Assembly (NCBI GenBank): GCA_034002405.1 | Contig: JAVFAS010000110.1 | Span: forward strand, 1-5,365 | Reading direction: 5' to 3' | DNA from: SZUA-365 sp034002405 | Lineage (GTDB): Bacteria; Bacteroidota; Ignavibacteria; SZUA-365 | Length of the DNA: 5,365 nucleotides | In this document: piece after piece, positions 3,632-5,365 of the stretch | Layout: each line of letters starts with the position of its first letter | Numbering within the stretch: the first letter of the stretch is position 1 | The notes under the pieces: model-generated | Told to the model about the DNA's origin: nothing | The model's database searches: none | What the model saw: only the letters and a program-made list of their open reading frames with translations | Made by a program: the position numbers and the translations under genes

Positions 3632-5320
3632 ATGCAGAAAACTCCAATGGACCTCAGCCTCCCGGGCATTGTCGTCACGGGAGCGTCGGGTTTTGTCGGA
3701 CGGCATTTCCTCGAAGCAATCAATGGTCGATATCGTATGTTCTGTCTCGCGCGGCGATCACAGTTCGAGGCCGGGATCCCGCGCATGGAAAACCAGCGAT
3801 GGACGCAGGTGGACATCGCCCATCGCGACGCACTGCTGAGTGTCGCCCAGTGCATCAATGACCATGGTGGCGCGGATTACCTGATCCATCTCGCGGGCTA
3901 TTACGACTTTACCTATGATGAGCATCCCGAGTACACGAGGACGAATGTGCACGGCACGAGAAACGTGCTCGAACTCGCGGCGGCGTTGCATGTGAAGCGT
4001 GTGATCTTCAGCAGTTCACTCGCTGCCTGCCGTTTTCCCGAGGATGGGGTCGACATCACCGAGGATACACCACCGGACGCGGATTTTCCCTATGCCCGCA
4101 GCAAGAAAGCGGCCGAGGAACTGCTGCGCGATTTCGATGCGCCCTTCGCGCGGACGATTCTCCGCTTTGCCGCAATCTACAGCGACTGGTGCGAGTATCC
4201 TCCCGTGTATTCATTCCTGAAAACCTGGCTCAGTCCGATCTGGAATGCGCGCATGCTCGGCGGAAAGGGGAAAAGCGCGGTTCCGTATCTGCATATCCGT
4301 GATCTGATCACCCTGCTCATCCGTGTGATCGAGCGGTCCGACACCCTGCCGGCGTTCGCGATCTACAATGCGAGTCCCTCGCATACCACCTCGCACAAGG
4401 ATCTCTACTGTGCCGCGACCGGCATTCTCTACGGAAAGCAATGCCGTGCCATCCATATCCCGCGCCTGCTCGCGCAGCCCGCGGTGGCCGTACGGCAGGT
4501 GGTGCTCGACTTGCTCGGACACCCGCCGTTCGAACGGACCTGGATGATGCGCTATATCGACAAGGACCTGCGCGTCGACGCCTCGCGCACGCATGCGGAA
4601 CTCGGCTGGCAGCCCACGCCGCGCTATGATCTCAAGCGGCGGACGCTGATTCTTATCGAGAACATGAAGTCCTATCCCGAGGTCTGGCGTCAGCGCAACG
4701 AGGCCGCGTTCATCCATGTCGCACGCCGGCCGAACTTCGTCATGTCGAGTTATCTCCGCCTCGAACGCGACGCCATTGTCGCGGAAGTGGTGGCGAACAT
4801 CCGGACCGTGCAGCGATACGGCAATTATCGGGACTATGAACGCATGACCGACGAGACGCTCCGCGCCTATGTCACCCTTTTCTTCGAGGTGCTCGTCGCG
4901 GCCATTCGCACACGCGACCGCCGGCCGGTTCGCACCTATGCCCGCCTGCTCGCCTTCCATCGACGCCGGCAGGGCTTCGCGCTCGAACATGTCGGCGCGG
5001 CGGTGGAGGCCTTCCGTCCCATCATGCGGCAACACGCGCAGAGAAAGGACGAAGGCGTCATCCAGATCGAGCACCTGCATGAATTCATCGATCTCAATCT
5101 GCAGCTGGCCCTGGATGAAATCGAGGAGGTGTACGAGGATGCCGTGCAGCGTGAGCGCGAAAATGGTGGCGGTGTCGAGGATGTCAATATCTTCTCCGAC
5201 TCGCTCGAGATGATCCGCCTCGTCGACGAACTCCATGACATCTGCCGCGATACGGCCGACCTCTCGACGCTGTTCCTCCATGCCGAGGAGGATAGTGACG
5301 TGTCACTGCCGGCGGACTGA
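3632..5320 (+). CDS. Extended SDR (NAD-dependent epimerase/dehydratase) fused to a C-terminal helical domain
   Basis: A 562-aa, probably cytoplasmic, two-part protein. Residues 11-340 form an extended short-chain dehydrogenase: VVTGASGFVG with GxxGxxG (17-23), D61-I62 after strand 3, HLAGYYDFT (86-94), NVHGTRNVLELA (105-116), SSSLAA (127-132) and the catalytic Y154-x3-K158. HIRDL (221-225) and LGWQP (324-328) are usual in this class. The substrate (nucleotide sugar, sterol-like or other) cannot be told. Residues from about 345 to 560 have no SDR counterpart and look wholly alpha-helical. The stretch at 380-465, including RLLAFHRRRQGFALEHVGAAVEAFRPI, recalls the helical N-terminal domain of RsbR/RsbRD and PucR-like sensors; the last 80 residues are acidic helices with a charged tail. 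Ordinary extended SDRs are 300-350 aa. The ATG at 3632 is preferred over the adjacent GTG at 3629 because GAGGTG ends 5 nt before it. It may be co-transcribed with the upstream operon. Confidence 0.85.
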   Translation: MQKTPMDLSLPGIVVTGASGFVGRHFLEAINGRYRMFCLARRSQFEAGIPRMENQRWTQVDIAHRDALLSVAQCINDHGGADYLIHLAGYYDFTYDEHPEYTRTNVHGTRNVLELAAALHVKRVIFSSSLAACRFPEDGVDITEDTPPDADFPYARSKKAAEELLRDFDAPFARTILRFAAIYSDWCEYPPVYSFLKTWLSPIWNARMLGGKGKSAVPYLHIRDLITLLIRVIERSDTLPAFAIYNASPSHTTSHKDLYCAATGILYGKQCRAIHIPRLLAQPAVAVRQVVLDLLGHPPFERTWMMRYIDKDLRVDASRTHAELGWQPTPRYDLKRRTLILIENMKSYPEVWRQRNEAAFIHVARRPNFVMSSYLRLERDAIVAEVVANIRTVQRYGNYRDYERMTDETLRAYVTLFFEVLVAAIRTRDRRPVRTYARLLAFHRRRQGFALEHVGAAVEAFRPIMRQHAQRKDEGVIQIEHLHEFIDLNLQLALDEIEEVYEDAVQRERENGGGVEDVNIFSDSLEMIRLVDELHDICRDTADLSTLFLHAEEDSDVSLPAD

Positions 5321-5350
5321 TCGCGGCGGTGGCGGACTGATCGCCGCAGC
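5311..5350. repeat. Degenerate 20-bp tandem repeat at the gene end
   Basis: Two adjacent 20-bp copies, 5311-5330 and 5331-5350, agree at 17 of 20 positions, with the first 14 identical (GGCGGACTGATCGC). The first copy contains the last codons and stop of the SDR fusion; the second lies just after. It probably arose by local duplication or slippage. Confidence 0.6.
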
Positions 5351-5354
5351 GGCG
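5342..5354 (+). terminator. Small GC hairpin after the SDR fusion, weak terminator candidate
   Basis: CGCCG (5342-5346) and CGGCG (5350-5354) pair perfectly over the loop CAG, 22 nt after the stop codon. No T-run follows within the window, which ends at 5365, so this is at best a partial or non-canonical terminator. Confidence 0.2.
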
Positions 5355-5365
5355 CGGGGACCCGG

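Noticed and set aside
3604..3632. TTGACG as a -35 box for the SDR fusion gene
   Set aside because: A -10 box at 16-18 bp spacing would fall on the start codon region (CGGTGA) and does not resemble TATAAT.
4211..5281. A 356-codon open frame on the minus strand opposite the SDR fusion gene
   Set aside because: It is the mirror of a G+C-rich coding gene. The translation shows no family motif, is rich in His/Arg/Glu from complement codons, and the plus-strand gene has clear SDR motifs and a ribosome site.

Overview
The window is a G+C-rich (about 60%) bacterial segment. It has one tRNA gene on the minus strand and seven protein genes, all on the plus strand. Shine-Dalgarno sites, ATGA overlaps and sigma70-like promoters point to a bacterium. 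The core gene set (DUF134 regulator, two ferredoxin-containing MinD/ParA ATPases, a NifX-like cluster-binding protein and a DUF5320 protein) is typical of obligate anaerobes that lack an obvious nitrogenase nearby. I cannot name a phylum from the sequence.

Layout: (1) 3-76, tRNA-Pro(UGG), minus strand, with its own promoter at 86-114. (2) 77-294, a divergent intergenic region holding the tRNA promoter, a candidate promoter for the plus-strand operon (225-253), and a direct repeat CGTTATGAACA at 228 and 263 that brackets it. (3) 295-3539, a very compact operon: DUF134 DNA-binding protein, ATPase 1, ATPase 2, NifX-like protein, DUF5320 protein and a four-helix membrane protein. The first four genes are joined by three consecutive ATGA overlaps. 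DUF5320 follows after 16 nt, and the membrane gene overlaps DUF5320 by 11 nt. (4) 3540-3631, a short spacer with a 9-bp tandem repeat able to form hairpins. (5) 3632-5320, a large gene fusing an extended short-chain dehydrogenase/epimerase to a long helical C-terminal domain. (6) 5321-5365, the window end, with a degenerate 20-bp tandem repeat and a small GC hairpin.

How the genes may work together (inference from families): the two ATPases each carry a P-loop and two [4Fe-4S] motifs, and the small NifX-like protein belongs to a family that carries metal-sulfur clusters. The set resembles the orange-protein (ORP) system of Desulfovibrio, where two MinD-type ferredoxin ATPases partner a NifX-like protein carrying a Mo-Cu-S cluster. 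The DUF134 protein probably regulates the operon, perhaps through the repeats around its promoter. The membrane protein and the SDR-helical fusion are not standard members of the module and are its most novel-looking neighbours.
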